Origin: Bacteroidales bacterium
GTDB lineage: Bacteria > Bacteroidota > Bacteroidia > Bacteroidales > UBA932
DNA: 64,000 nucleotides
Reading direction: 5' to 3'
NCBI GenBank assembly: GCA_017625725.1
Contig: JAGAKH010000009.1
Coordinates: 1-64,000 of the forward strand
In this document: one piece after another, positions 54,131-63,893 of the stretch
How the letters are laid out: each line of letters starts with the position of its first letter
Position numbering within the stretch: position 1 is the first letter of the stretch
Notes under the pieces: model-generated
The model's database searches: none
The model's input: the letters and a program-made list of their open reading frames with translations, nothing else
What the model was told of the DNA's origin: nothing
Translations under genes and position numbers: made by a program

Positions 54131-57100
54131 TTATTGCGACGTACATACTCTGCCGGAGTGATTCCGAAATGCTTCTTGAATGAACGCGTAAAATAGCCTG
54201 GATCTGAGAATCCGACCTTATAGGAAGTCTCTGAAATCGAGAACTGACCGCTTTTAAGATAATGCGTAGCTCTTTCCATCCTGAACTCCTGGATGATCTC
54301 GACCGGTGACTTACCCGTCAATCCTTTGATCTTGTTATACATCGAAGTCCTTCCCATTCCGACATAGGTAGCCAGCTGGTCAACCGTAACATCCGGGTCT
54401 GAGAAATTAGCCTCGAGCCATTCCATGATCTTTTTGACCAGTTGCTCATCCTTGTCCGTAATGACAATCTCCTCAGGCATGATTTCGATCTTCCCTGATT
54501 TTTTCCCTGCACTATCTGAGGATGACAATGTTGTGATCAGGGTTCTGCGGCGTTCTAGAAGATTATCAATCCGGGCTATCAGAAGTTCCATTGTGAACGG
54601 CTTGGCTATATAACCGTCCGCACCATACTTCATGGCCTTCAGATGCGTGTCATTTTCATGTTTGGCTGTTATGAGGATGATAGGAATGTGACTGATGGCA
54701 AAATCCTTACGTATATTGTTGATCAGTTCGATACCATCCATCCGAGGCATCATCAGGTCAGTGACTATCAGGTCCGGAACCCATCCGTCCTTTATGATCT
54801 CGAGTGCCTCTACACCATTCGACGCATCCATCACTTCGAAACGATTGATAAGCAGATTATAGATATACACCCTCAGTTCTGCATTATCCTCAACTACCAG
54901 CACCTTCATGGCACCTTCAGGATATGAAGGGGAAAGTTTGAACCTGCTGAGCCCATACTGCTCACCTTGAGGTTTCTCTTCTGTATCATCCATGAACTGG
55001 ACATTCTCTGAATCAAACCTTTCCTTGGATAAAGGAAGCCTGACAAAAAACTTGGATCCGGGTTCAGACCCGCTTTCCACCCATATCGTCCCACCATGGA
55101 CATCAGCAATTTCCTTACAGAATGACAGACCTATGCCACTGCTTGCCAAGCCCTTGAAAGGTTCACCGTTTCCTCTTACAAAAGGCTGGAAAATAGACTC
55201 CCTATCTTCTTCCGGAACCCCGACGCCATTATCCTTGACCATGATACGCAATTCATCATCTCCTTCACGATAAAGGACACCTACTTCTATCTTACCTCCG
55301 TCTGAAGTATACTTGAAAGCATTGGACAACAGATTATACACAAGAGCTTCCAGCCTTATGGAATCGCCCCAGACCATGAGCGAATCTACAGACTTGATTA
55401 TCCTCATATCCATCTTCCTCTCAGCAGCCATATCCTTGAAATCGTCATAGACTTCCTCTACCATCCGCACCACATCGAAATGGCTGACCTTCAGCTTCAT
55501 TTTTCCATTGGCTATGGTCCTTATATCAAGAAGCTGATTGACAAGAGTCATCATTCTTTTTGCATTCTTGCGGACAAGATTCACACTGTATGAATAAGAA
55601 GGATCCTCACCCGTATTACGGCTGATATCTTCTATGCCACCCAGGATCAAGGTAAGCGGAGTCCGTAGTTCATGGGAGATATTGGTAAGGAACCTTGACT
55701 TCACCGCACTTATATCCTGCTCAAGTCTGACATCGTTACGTAACTTCATGGATGTCATCATGATGCGAATAAGAAATACCAGGACTCCGACAGCTATGAG
55801 AATATAGATGATTATTGACACGGTAGAGTTCCAAAGCGAAGGACGTACACGCACCTTCATGGAAACCACTTCCCCGCTTTCCGAAGCGGAAACCCTGAAT
55901 GTATAATTTCCAGGAGGAACTCCCGAAAATGTTGCGTTGGATGTTCCGTCTGTAGATATCCAATCCTTGTCATAACCTTCAAGGATATATGAAAAGCTAT
56001 AGTCTTCGTTGATGCTGTAATCCAGAGAAGCAAAATCGATTCTGAAGAAGGAATAGTCATGAGGAATGATTATCCTGTCATCAAACGGCGTCCTCCGACC
56101 GTCGATTACCAATCCTGTAACAGTCAGCCTACCGTTCTTCTGCGAAGGCGAGAATGATTCCGGCTTGAAACTCAGTACATTCTCCAATGTGCCGAAAAGC
56201 AATGTTCCGTCATCCAATGAAGCACATGCAGCTTCACTGAATGAGACAGAAGCCACTCCGTCATACCTGGAATAATTAACCACAGACCTGTCAGAGGGAT
56301 CAATGCTTGAAAGACCAGCTTCTGTCGCAGCCCATATCTTTCCCGTTGAATCCTCTATGGCAGATTGGATAATATTGCTCTTCAAGCCGTCCTCCGTACT
56401 GATCACGTCAAAGACAGGAGTCCCGTTGACAAACCTTATTCTGTTAAGACCGCCTCCGAATGTACAGAGCCAGGTGTCTGAGCAAGATGAAGTGAACATA
56501 TAGATCACATCATTGTTTCCAAGCGAATGGATGTCTCCCGGTATCTTCCTGACCAGATTGAAGACTGTAAGTTCCGGAATCTCAGAAGGTTCGAACCAGA
56601 CCAGACCTCCTACAGTCGCCACAAGCATCCTGCCGTCCGGCATACAGTGAAGATATCTGACACGGTCTCCGAGTACCTGAGGATAATCGGGAAAGCTGTT
56701 CTCCACGGTAACGAAATCCTCACTGTCGGCATTCTGAAGCATGGACAATCCTCCGCCATAGGTACCTATCCATATCCTCCCGTCATGATCCTGAGTGATG
56801 GAATAGATATTATTGGAACTGATTGATCTACGGTCAGAAGGATTTCTTCTGTATCGTTTGAAGGAATAGCCGCCATCCTCCGGAGTCATCCTTATCAGGC
56901 CGTCTCCTTTTGTACCGATCCAGATATTACCGTCCCTGTCCTCAAACAAAGAATATATCACTCCGAGATCTCCGCTTCTGCTGTCCGGATAACGGACACA
57001 GGACTCCAGATCAGGTGAGTATCTGTAGAGCTCCCGACTTTTGGCTGCAATCCACAGATTTCCTCTGCTATCCTTCATCATAGCCCTGATTTCATGGGAA

Positions 57101-58386
57101 GACAAAGGGTCAGAAGAACGTGTCGGCGGCACAATGACAGATGTCTTGGGATCGATGACCGTAACCTTTTCAAGGCCGCGACCTACTGTGGACATCCACA
57201 GGATACCGGAACTGTCAACCTCAAAGCACGCTACTCCATTCATGAAACGGCAGTCTTCCTGTTCTTTCACATTATGAAGAGGGATTATCTCATCTGAATG
57301 ACGGTCATAATATCCGAAACCGTAATTATTCATCTTGATCCAAAGACGCCCTCCCTTATGCTCGACTCTTGCCAGGGTATCCGTATAATATGACATCACA
57401 TTATTGCTGTGCTCGTAATGTCTGAATCTGTCTTTTGATGAATCATACGACCATATTCCTGTTCTGTCGGTAGCAATCCAGAGAAGGCCCTCCGGATCGG
57501 GAAAGAGGTATCTGACCCTTCCCATCTCACTTCTGTGTCCGACCAGTTCTGAGGTCATAGGATCAACATAGGCGATTGTATTATCCCGGAATCCGACAAA
57601 CAGTTTTCCATCTGTAACCGTCATTGAAGTGGCGTTGCCTGCATCGGCTCCGGCAAGATCAATCCATTTCTGTTCCTTTGTAGACCTGTCCAGAATCAGC
57701 AGTCTGTCAGGAGACAGAAAGGCCAGATCTCCATCGGGCAATTCATCAAATGCAAGAACATCACCGGCTCTGGTGATGAGAGACACAGCATCTCCACTGA
57801 TTACCGATATTCCATTCTCTGAAACAGCATATATGACTCCCAGTGAATCCTCATAAATACCAGAAATCTTTTTACCTATATGTCCATGGACATCATCATT
57901 GAACAAACGGTACGACAGGTCGGGAGCAAACCTGAACAAACCGGTTCCATCCACCGCCACCCAGACATAGCCGTTTCGGTCACAATGAAAGATATCAACA
58001 CTCTTTTCTGCCGGGACCTCTACAAAAGCCTCATTACGGACATCAAAACGATAAAGGTGATAATCATAAGTCTGTATCCACAGAAAACCGGCAGCATCTT
58101 CTTCTACGGAAAGTATCCTGTTATGAGAAAGGTTGGAGTAGTCACCCGGGAGCATGGTATAGTTGACGAATCCTGTTCCGTCAAAACGGCTCAAACCATA
58201 CCAGGTGCAAAGCCAGAGATAGCCGTCCGTATCCTGATGAATGTCACAGATGGAATTGTGAGGAAGACCATCATCCGAAGAATAATGTTCGAATATGAAT
58301 TCCAACGGCTCTGCCTTGATCTCATTGATAAAGCAGTTCCCAATTGTCAGAAACGTCAGTAACAGAACTATGGATTTTGTCTTCAT
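54127..58386 (-). CDS. Hybrid two-component system sensor/regulator
   Basis: The 1419-residue protein has a signal peptide, a large periplasmic sensor built from two beta-propellers (repeated W-x-G-T/LW-I-x-T blades such as NIWIGTKGDGLIRM and RIWIGTYGGGLSML) plus a Y_Y_Y domain, one membrane helix near 825-845, a histidine kinase with RFLTNISHELRTPLTL, an ATPase domain (DNGVGVPEEDRESIFQPF), a receiver domain (TDLMMPRMDG, about 1150-1280) and an AraC-type DNA-binding end (about 1303-1419). Such proteins sense a specific oligosaccharide and activate their own locus. It lies inside the pectin operon, so pectin fragments are the likely ligand. Confidence 0.96.
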   Translation of the reverse strand: MKTKSIVLLLTFLTIGNCFINEIKAEPLEFIFEHYSSDDGLPHNSICDIHQDTDGYLWLCTWYGLSRFDGTGFVNYTMLPGDYSNLSHNRILSVEEDAAGFLWIQTYDYHLYRFDVRNEAFVEVPAEKSVDIFHCDRNGYVWVAVDGTGLFRFAPDLSYRLFNDDVHGHIGKKISGIYEDSLGVIYAVSENGISVISGDAVSLITRAGDVLAFDELPDGDLAFLSPDRLLILDRSTKEQKWIDLAGADAGNATSMTVTDGKLFVGFRDNTIAYVDPMTSELVGHRSEMGRVRYLFPDPEGLLWIATDRTGIWSYDSSKDRFRHYEHSNNVMSYYTDTLARVEHKGGRLWIKMNNYGFGYYDRHSDEIIPLHNVKEQEDCRFMNGVACFEVDSSGILWMSTVGRGLEKVTVIDPKTSVIVPPTRSSDPLSSHEIRAMMKDSRGNLWIAAKSRELYRYSPDLESCVRYPDSRSGDLGVIYSLFEDRDGNIWIGTKGDGLIRMTPEDGGYSFKRYRRNPSDRRSISSNNIYSITQDHDGRIWIGTYGGGLSMLQNADSEDFVTVENSFPDYPQVLGDRVRYLHCMPDGRMLVATVGGLVWFEPSEIPELTVFNLVRKIPGDIHSLGNNDVIYMFTSSCSDTWLCTFGGGLNRIRFVNGTPVFDVISTEDGLKSNIIQSAIEDSTGKIWAATEAGLSSIDPSDRSVVNYSRYDGVASVSFSEAACASLDDGTLLFGTLENVLSFKPESFSPSQKNGRLTVTGLVIDGRRTPFDDRIIIPHDYSFFRIDFASLDYSINEDYSFSYILEGYDKDWISTDGTSNATFSGVPPGNYTFRVSASESGEVVSMKVRVRPSLWNSTVSIIIYILIAVGVLVFLIRIMMTSMKLRNDVRLEQDISAVKSRFLTNISHELRTPLTLILGGIEDISRNTGEDPSYSYSVNLVRKNAKRMMTLVNQLLDIRTIANGKMKLKVSHFDVVRMVEEVYDDFKDMAAERKMDMRIIKSVDSLMVWGDSIRLEALVYNLLSNAFKYTSDGGKIEVGVLYREGDDELRIMVKDNGVGVPEEDRESIFQPFVRGNGEPFKGLASSGIGLSFCKEIADVHGGTIWVESGSEPGSKFFVRLPLSKERFDSENVQFMDDTEEKPQGEQYGLSRFKLSPSYPEGAMKVLVVEDNAELRVYIYNLLINRFEVMDASNGVEALEIIKDGWVPDLIVTDLMMPRMDGIELINNIRKDFAISHIPIILITAKHENDTHLKAMKYGADGYIAKPFTMELLIARIDNLLERRRTLITTLSSSDSAGKKSGKIEIMPEEIVITDKDEQLVKKIMEWLEANFSDPDVTVDQLATYVGMGRTSMYNKIKGLTGKSPVEIIQEFRMERATHYLKSGQFSISETSYKVGFSDPGYFTRSFKKHFGITPAEYVRRNK

Positions 58387-58413
58387 GTCAAATGAGTGTA
58401 TCCCGTAAATTTA

Positions 58414-60105
58414 CTAAAAGACTTTGAAATACCACTCCACTTTCACAGATTTTCCATGCTTGTCAATCTCGCTTCCGGTCTTAAGGACATTTTCAGGCAC
58501 ATATTTCTTCAGATCTCTGGCCTTCAGCTGGTGGCTCCATGACACGCGGCCGCCAGGACTTCCGGCTCCCGGACCCTTGCTGCCATACTCCGCATAGAAG
58601 GATGTCTTTTCCGCATCAGGCTTGTTCCAGTTATGCCATCCTTCACTTAAGATATGGTCACCGAGTTCACAGTTTATGAAGACAGTCTTGGCATAAGGAC
58701 GCCATGGACGGCCGAGATAGACCTTATCGGTATTCTCATCATGTATCAGACGGCAGTTATTGAATACATATCCGAATTCAGTACCTTCAGGAGTTGATGC
58801 TGCTGTAACATAGCTGTTCTTCTTACTTAGAATGGTACAGTCCTCAAACCAGCAGGTCGAGGCACCGAAGATGAAATCGGTAGTTCCTTCAATCCAGCAG
58901 TTTCTGTAATACTGTTTCTGATTCTTGCCGTAAGTGTATATGGTATCCTGATTGGCGATGAATCGGCAGTTCAGGAATGCCACTCTGTCCGCATCAACTG
59001 TAATGGCACAAGCCTGACCGATTGTCTTGCCTTCACCTGCAGTATTCTCTATCGTAAGATTCTCGGCCAGAAAATCATCTCCGTAGAGGAATACTGTAGA
59101 TGTTGCAGATGTTCCCATAGGATATCCTGTAGAACCTTCTCTGAGTGCATAATCATCCCAACTGATGACTGTTCCCTCAGGTGACTGACCTATAAGATGA
59201 AGTTTCTGTTTATTAGCGGGAACCGTAACCTTCTCACGGTACAGACCGTCCTTGATATAGATTGAGGTCTCATCCTGCTTGCAATAGTCAGGAGCTGCAT
59301 CCACTGCCTCCTGTACTGTAAAGAAATCTCCACTTCCGTCCTTTGCAACCACGAAATCATAATCGACGACATGTGGCCGAAGCTCCGGTATCACCTTGAC
59401 TATTTCGGGAAGAAGGAGTTCCACAATCTTTCTGGCACCGGCGGCATTCGTATGCGTATTATCTGTCTTTCCATCAGGATGTCTTGGATTAGTACCCTTT
59501 TCTATCCACATATAATACTTACGTGAAGCCTCATCCCCAAGGGAGATAAGCCATTGCTGGGTAATCGTATTTGCATCGATGATCGGAAGTCCGTATTCCT
59601 TTGCGACCTGAGTGACTGCAGATGGATAATCCCCATGACACCCGGTCTTGAGATTCCCCTCCTCATCGAACCATCTGCGTGAGACCGGAGTGAAGAGAAC
59701 CGGCTTGGCACCGACGGAAAGAGCATGGTCTACAAAAAGACGGATATTGTCCTGATATGCACCGAAAGGAGCCGCATATCTTGTCGTATCTGATTCCTTG
59801 GAATCATTATGTCCGAACTGAATGAAAAGGTAGTCACCTGACTTGAGGTCACTTTTGACTCTATCCCATATTCCCAGAGTCCGGACACTCTTGGTACTCC
59901 TGCCGTTCTGGGCATAATTGGCAACAATCACATTGGTATCGACATGAGACTTAAGTCTCTGTCCCCAGCCCCGTTCAGGATTCTCATACGAAAGATCCTT
60001 ATCAGCCATTGTGGAGTCACCCATCAGACGAAGGACAATCTTATCCTGTGCAAATAGTGCCGAGCCAGCCATAACCGCCAGCAAAAGCAAGAACAGTCTC
60101 CTCAT
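58414..60105 (-). CDS. CE12-CE8 fusion: rhamnogalacturonan acetylesterase-like and pectin methylesterase
   Basis: The 563-residue protein has a signal peptide and two enzyme domains. Residues about 20-240 form an SGNH esterase of family CE12 (LMGDSTMAD with the serine, FGHND, and DNTHTNAAGARK with the Asp-His pair). From about 248 comes a CE8 pectinesterase (VVAKDGSGDFFTVQEAVDAAP, GQACAITVDADR, FIANQDTIYTYGKNQ, GTTDFIFGAS, GRPWRPYAKT). It removes acetyl and methyl esters from pectin, preparing it for the lyases and GH28. It is eight codons upstream of the regulator gene in the operon. Confidence 0.93.
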   Translation of the reverse strand: MRRLFLLLLAVMAGSALFAQDKIVLRLMGDSTMADKDLSYENPERGWGQRLKSHVDTNVIVANYAQNGRSTKSVRTLGIWDRVKSDLKSGDYLFIQFGHNDSKESDTTRYAAPFGAYQDNIRLFVDHALSVGAKPVLFTPVSRRWFDEEGNLKTGCHGDYPSAVTQVAKEYGLPIIDANTITQQWLISLGDEASRKYYMWIEKGTNPRHPDGKTDNTHTNAAGARKIVELLLPEIVKVIPELRPHVVDYDFVVAKDGSGDFFTVQEAVDAAPDYCKQDETSIYIKDGLYREKVTVPANKQKLHLIGQSPEGTVISWDDYALREGSTGYPMGTSATSTVFLYGDDFLAENLTIENTAGEGKTIGQACAITVDADRVAFLNCRFIANQDTIYTYGKNQKQYYRNCWIEGTTDFIFGASTCWFEDCTILSKKNSYVTAASTPEGTEFGYVFNNCRLIHDENTDKVYLGRPWRPYAKTVFINCELGDHILSEGWHNWNKPDAEKTSFYAEYGSKGPGAGSPGGRVSWSHQLKARDLKKYVPENVLKTGSEIDKHGKSVKVEWYFKVF

Positions 60106-60107
60106 AA

Positions 60108-61721
60108 TTAATCTATTACAACATTTTCAGAATTATACTGGAAGACATCCAGAGATGACTTTCCCGAGGCATCAGAACAATCTTCAATCACCACATTCCT
60201 GCAGTTCGCCACACTATATCCGTGTCCCTTCGATTGAGTGATGTTGACATCCTTGATAAGCACACCATCAGAATACCTGAGGTCTGCACCAAGTTCTGAT
60301 ACAATCTCACAATTTTCAACAACGATGTTTTCTATGTTCTTTTCAGGAATACCGTTGAAATACATAGCTCTTGCCGCACCGCTGCACACAATGTCACTTA
60401 TGAAGATATTCTTGAACTGAGGAGTAGTCTCATCTGCAGGAACATATTCCACATCAAACGGCGAAGCACCGTCAGCAGCGGCTTCCACAGCAGACTTACC
60501 ACCGTAATGAAGGTCGAACAGAAGCGGTTCGGTAGGGATGTTCATCATCACTATATCCTCGATATAGATATTCTCGACAACGCCTCCCCTGCCTCTGCAG
60601 CTCTTGAAACGCAATCCTACGTCCGTTCCAAGAAAACGGCAGTTCCTTACTGATATATTCTGTACTCCTCCCGACATCTCACTGCCCACGACAAAGCCAC
60701 CATGACCATGAAAGACGATACAGTTGTCAACAATAAGGTTGCGACATGGTCTTGCCCTGCGTCTGCCGTCTTCGTTCTTGCCTGATTTGATGCATATTGC
60801 ATCGTCACCAACGTCAAAACTCGAATTGATCACAAGTACATCCTCACATGAATCCACATCCAGACCGTCGCCATTCTGCGAATACCATGGATTACGTACG
60901 GTGATGTTATTTATGATCACATTCCTGCACATAAGAGGATGAATGTTCCAACATGGGGAATTCTGGAAAAGACAATCCTCCAGAAGTACATTCTCACAGT
61001 TCTTCAGACCGATGAGCACCGGACGGAGATATGTCTTGACGCTGTTCCATTCTTCTTCAGTTTCAAGTCCCTGAGGAACATTGAAGGCATCGCTTACAAT
61101 GGAGCCACGATACGAACTGGAATCAGGATACCACACATTGCCCTTTTCATTGGTGAAACCACCTCCGGCAAGAAGCTGTTTCCACTGCGAAGGGGCCATC
61201 TTCGATTTCTTCACCTGCCTCCAGGAATCGCCGTTTCCATCTATGGTACCACCACCTGTGATAGCGATGTTCTTCGCTCCGTCAGCATTGATAGGTGCCT
61301 GACATCTTCTTGTGTCAAGTCCTTCAAAGACTGTTTCAATTATAGGATACAGATTCCTGTCTGTAGAGAACAGGAGGACAGCATCCGGAGTAACATGTAG
61401 TTCGATATTGTCCTTAAGTGTTATAGGACCGGAAAGCCATATACCTGTCGGTACTACAAGTCTTCCGCCACCTTTTGCAGACAAGGCATCGATTGCCGAT
61501 GCAAAGGCCTCACTGTTAAGAAACACTCCGTCCCCAACTCCGCCGAAGTCTTCTATGCTTACTTCGTATTCAGGAATTTCAGGACGATGCACCTTGTTCA
61601 TCTTGAACGGAAGATCATCATAAAGATAGGAAAACTCATAGCTTGAACAGCTTGAAAACATGCAGATTCCAAGAATCGCGACACCTGCATTACGGATCAG
61701 TTTAGTGAAATGTGCGGTCAT
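60108..61721 (-). CDS. Polygalacturonase-type glycoside hydrolase, GH28, lipoprotein
   Basis: The 537-residue protein has a lipoprotein signal (FSSC near residue 24) and the right-handed helix of GH28 with all catalytic landmarks: [45 protein letters not shown] and the RFKS segment. It hydrolyses alpha-1,4-galacturonan. It is the first gene of the operon, behind a promoter that bears the shared motif, and is followed by the esterase gene two bases later. Confidence 0.94.
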   Translation of the reverse strand: MTAHFTKLIRNAGVAILGICMFSSCSSYEFSYLYDDLPFKMNKVHRPEIPEYEVSIEDFGGVGDGVFLNSEAFASAIDALSAKGGGRLVVPTGIWLSGPITLKDNIELHVTPDAVLLFSTDRNLYPIIETVFEGLDTRRCQAPINADGAKNIAITGGGTIDGNGDSWRQVKKSKMAPSQWKQLLAGGGFTNEKGNVWYPDSSSYRGSIVSDAFNVPQGLETEEEWNSVKTYLRPVLIGLKNCENVLLEDCLFQNSPCWNIHPLMCRNVIINNITVRNPWYSQNGDGLDVDSCEDVLVINSSFDVGDDAICIKSGKNEDGRRRARPCRNLIVDNCIVFHGHGGFVVGSEMSGGVQNISVRNCRFLGTDVGLRFKSCRGRGGVVENIYIEDIVMMNIPTEPLLFDLHYGGKSAVEAAADGASPFDVEYVPADETTPQFKNIFISDIVCSGAARAMYFNGIPEKNIENIVVENCEIVSELGADLRYSDGVLIKDVNITQSKGHGYSVANCRNVVIEDCSDASGKSSLDVFQYNSENVVID

Positions 61722-61736
61722 AGCAAAAGCCCATTA

Positions 61737-61759
61737 TTGATTATTGCAAAAATAATCAA
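61737..61759. repeat. Inverted repeat covering the -7 element of the GH28 promoter
   Basis: TTGATTATT and AATAATCAA are a perfect nine-base inverted repeat with GCAAA between them. The minus-strand -7 TATTTTTG (61747-61754) lies within it. Confidence 0.7.
61747..61754 (-). promoter_or_regulatory. -7 element of the GH28-first pectin operon
   Basis: TATTTTTG on the minus strand, 26 bases before the GH28 start. A weak TTG lies 15 bases upstream; the shared motif lies 28 bases upstream, suggesting an activator-dependent promoter. Confidence 0.65.
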
Positions 61760-61782
61760 CAAGGGGCTTCAACTATGTGACT

Positions 61783-61795
61783 TTTTATCGCAAAA
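61783..61795 (-). promoter_or_regulatory. Shared 13-base motif, candidate operator of the hybrid regulator (GH28 copy)
   Basis: TTTTGCGATAAAA on the minus strand, identical to 49755-49767. Here it is the core of an imperfect palindrome, ACTTTTT-ATCGCA-AAAAAGT (61780-61799 on the plus strand). Confidence 0.65.
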
Positions 61796-61823
61796 AAGTG
61801 ACAAATCGTCAAAGAAGATGCGA

Positions 61824-62939
61824 TTAAAAGTGATCTGGATAATAATGTTTGACTTCAAATTCTCCCGAGAGGACTCCATAGCCGTTTTCTGCAAGAGAAT
61901 CTACTTCGTTCTCACCAGGATAGACATAGACAGGAGCAATGAATTTCACATGTTCACTGATGTAGTCAGTAATCATTGAACTATATGCTATACCTCCTGT
62001 AAGTATGATTGCATCCACCTTTCCGCATACGACAGCCGAAACAGCTGCAATATATTTGATGAATGACATGCAATAGCCCTTGATGAACATCTCGACTTCT
62101 GCGTCTCCCTGCTCCGCTCTAGCGGTAAGTACACGGAAATCATTGGTTCCGAAATATGCTACAGCTCCTCCTCTGCCGACAAGTCTTTTCTTGATCTGTG
62201 CCATGTTCCACTTGCCGCAGAAACATTTTTCCACGAGAGGGAAAGCCGGCACGCTACCGGCACGTTCCGGACTTATAGGTCCATCTCCTCCAAGGGAATC
62301 ATTAACATCGATAACCTGACCGTTTCGATGGAGCGATACAGACGAACCGCCTCCCATATGTGCAACAACTGCCGTAACTTCGTTTCCAGTCTTGCCTACA
62401 CCATGAGCATACCTGCGGACCATCGCTCGTGAATTCAAGGCATGAAAAAGGGTCCTCCTTGGAAGTTCCGGAAGTCCTCCCACCTTTACCTCAGGAATCA
62501 TTTCATCAGCCATCGGGGCATCAGCGATATAAGCATGGCAATCTTCAGGAAGTCCTTTCTCAGAACGTGCTTTGTTTACCAAAGCAGCCATATCGACTCC
62601 TAAAAGACCGCTCAGATTGCATGCATGAACACCTTCCTTTGCTTCAAGAAGAGCATCGCACATGTTCTGGTCTACCTCATAGACACCTGTACGGATCGGC
62701 GTTATAAGGCCACCCCTTGCCATTATGATATCAATACTCTCCAGATCTACACCTTTTTCAGAAAGAAAACCCGTGATGGCATCAAGACGCATCTGTCTTT
62801 GATCCAACACGGATTCATATTTCTCGACTTCTTCGGCAGAGTGTGTAAGATTAGTCTCAAAGAGTTTCTCTCCCGAGTCAAAGAAGCCTAATTTTGATGA
62901 GGTGGAGCCGGTATTGATAACCAGTATTCTACCTTTCAT
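61824..62939 (-). CDS. buk: Butyrate kinase
   Basis: The 371-residue protein of the acetate/butyrate kinase (ASKHA) fold starts RILVINTGSTSSKLGFF and has the MARGGLITPIRTGVYEVD, HMGGGSSVSLHRNG and DAIILTGGIAYS motifs of butyrate kinases, which are shorter than acetate kinases. It makes ATP and the free acid from butyryl (or branched-chain acyl) phosphate. It lies 37 bases downstream of the acyltransferase gene, with acetate kinase before that. Confidence 0.93.
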   Translation of the reverse strand: MKGRILVINTGSTSSKLGFFDSGEKLFETNLTHSAEEVEKYESVLDQRQMRLDAITGFLSEKGVDLESIDIIMARGGLITPIRTGVYEVDQNMCDALLEAKEGVHACNLSGLLGVDMAALVNKARSEKGLPEDCHAYIADAPMADEMIPEVKVGGLPELPRRTLFHALNSRAMVRRYAHGVGKTGNEVTAVVAHMGGGSSVSLHRNGQVIDVNDSLGGDGPISPERAGSVPAFPLVEKCFCGKWNMAQIKKRLVGRGGAVAYFGTNDFRVLTARAEQGDAEVEMFIKGYCMSFIKYIAAVSAVVCGKVDAIILTGGIAYSSMITDYISEHVKFIAPVYVYPGENEVDSLAENGYGVLSGEFEVKHYYPDHF

Positions 62940-62976
62940 ATAAGTTTTGTATTAATTATGTGTTGTTAATTCTGCA

Positions 62977-63882
62977 TTATACTGTTAATGCTGCAATGGC
63001 AATTGAGTTAAGTTTCGTTTCTGTACTGTCTGCACGGCTGGAGAGAACGCATGGTGCCGCTGCTCCCAAGAGAACACCGGCTTGCTTTGTGCCTTTTACT
63101 AGCTTGGAACTGCATTTATAGAATACATTTCCTGACTCTATATTAGGGAAAAGAAGACAGTCTGCCTTTCCTGCTACAGGACCTGATATTCCTTTGATCT
63201 GTGCTGACTCCTCATCAATAGCTACATCCAGGGCAAGAGGACCGTCTGCAACACATCCTCTGATCTGTCCCCTTTCGGCCATCTTGGCCAATAATGCTGC
63301 CTCCTGAGTTGCCGGCTGACTGGCAAGTACCTGTTCGGTAGCTGCTATTATGGCAACCTTAGGGTTGGCAACTCCAGCTGACTGTGCAGTCTTCACAAGC
63401 TTATCCATTATCACCTGTTTCTGCTTGAGATCAGGTGCCGGGATAACTGCGACGTCACCCACAAAAAGAAGTCGGCCGAAATCAGGAAACTCAAAGACAC
63501 CACAATGGGTCAGAAGACCCTTAGGAGGAAGGAGTCCAGTCTCCTTATTAAGGATGGCACGAAGGAACTTGTCTGTAGAACAAAGACCTTTCATAAGGAA
63601 ATGGCACTCGCCATCCTTGACCAGCTGAACTGCCTGGGCGACAGCCTTCAGTTCCACAGGATTATGGATAACGGTAAATTTGCTGATATCGATATTCTCC
63701 CTCCTGCAGACTTCAGCTATGATTGCTTCATCACCTACAAGAGTAACATCGACAAGTCCCAAATCAACAGCAAGAGAGGCGGCAGTCAATGTATGATCAT
63801 CGACTGCCCAAGCCGCTGCCATTCTTTTCTTCTCCGTCCTGTCTTTGAGAGCAGAGAATATATCCTGAAAAGTCTTATACAT
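62977..63882 (-). CDS. Phosphate butyryl/acetyltransferase
   Basis: The 301-residue protein has the phosphotransacetylase/Ptb fold: MAAAWAVDDHTLTAASLAVDLGL, LMKGLCSTDKFLRAILNKETGL, GDVAVIPAPDLKQKQVIMDKLV, VADGPLALDVAIDEESA and the final LLFPNIESGNVFYK. It exchanges CoA for phosphate on an acyl group. Paired with butyrate kinase, a Ptb role is likely, although similar short proteins are sometimes annotated as phosphate acetyltransferases. Confidence 0.9.
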   Translation of the reverse strand: MYKTFQDIFSALKDRTEKKRMAAAWAVDDHTLTAASLAVDLGLVDVTLVGDEAIIAEVCRRENIDISKFTVIHNPVELKAVAQAVQLVKDGECHFLMKGLCSTDKFLRAILNKETGLLPPKGLLTHCGVFEFPDFGRLLFVGDVAVIPAPDLKQKQVIMDKLVKTAQSAGVANPKVAIIAATEQVLASQPATQEAALLAKMAERGQIRGCVADGPLALDVAIDEESAQIKGISGPVAGKADCLLFPNIESGNVFYKCSSKLVKGTKQAGVLLGAAAPCVLSSRADSTETKLNSIAIAALTV

Positions 63883-63893
63883 GGTTTAAATGA

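Noticed and set aside
56580..56610. GGTTCGAACC-like stretch resembling a tRNA T-loop
   Set aside because: It lies inside the regulator gene and no acceptor or anticodon stems can be formed around it.
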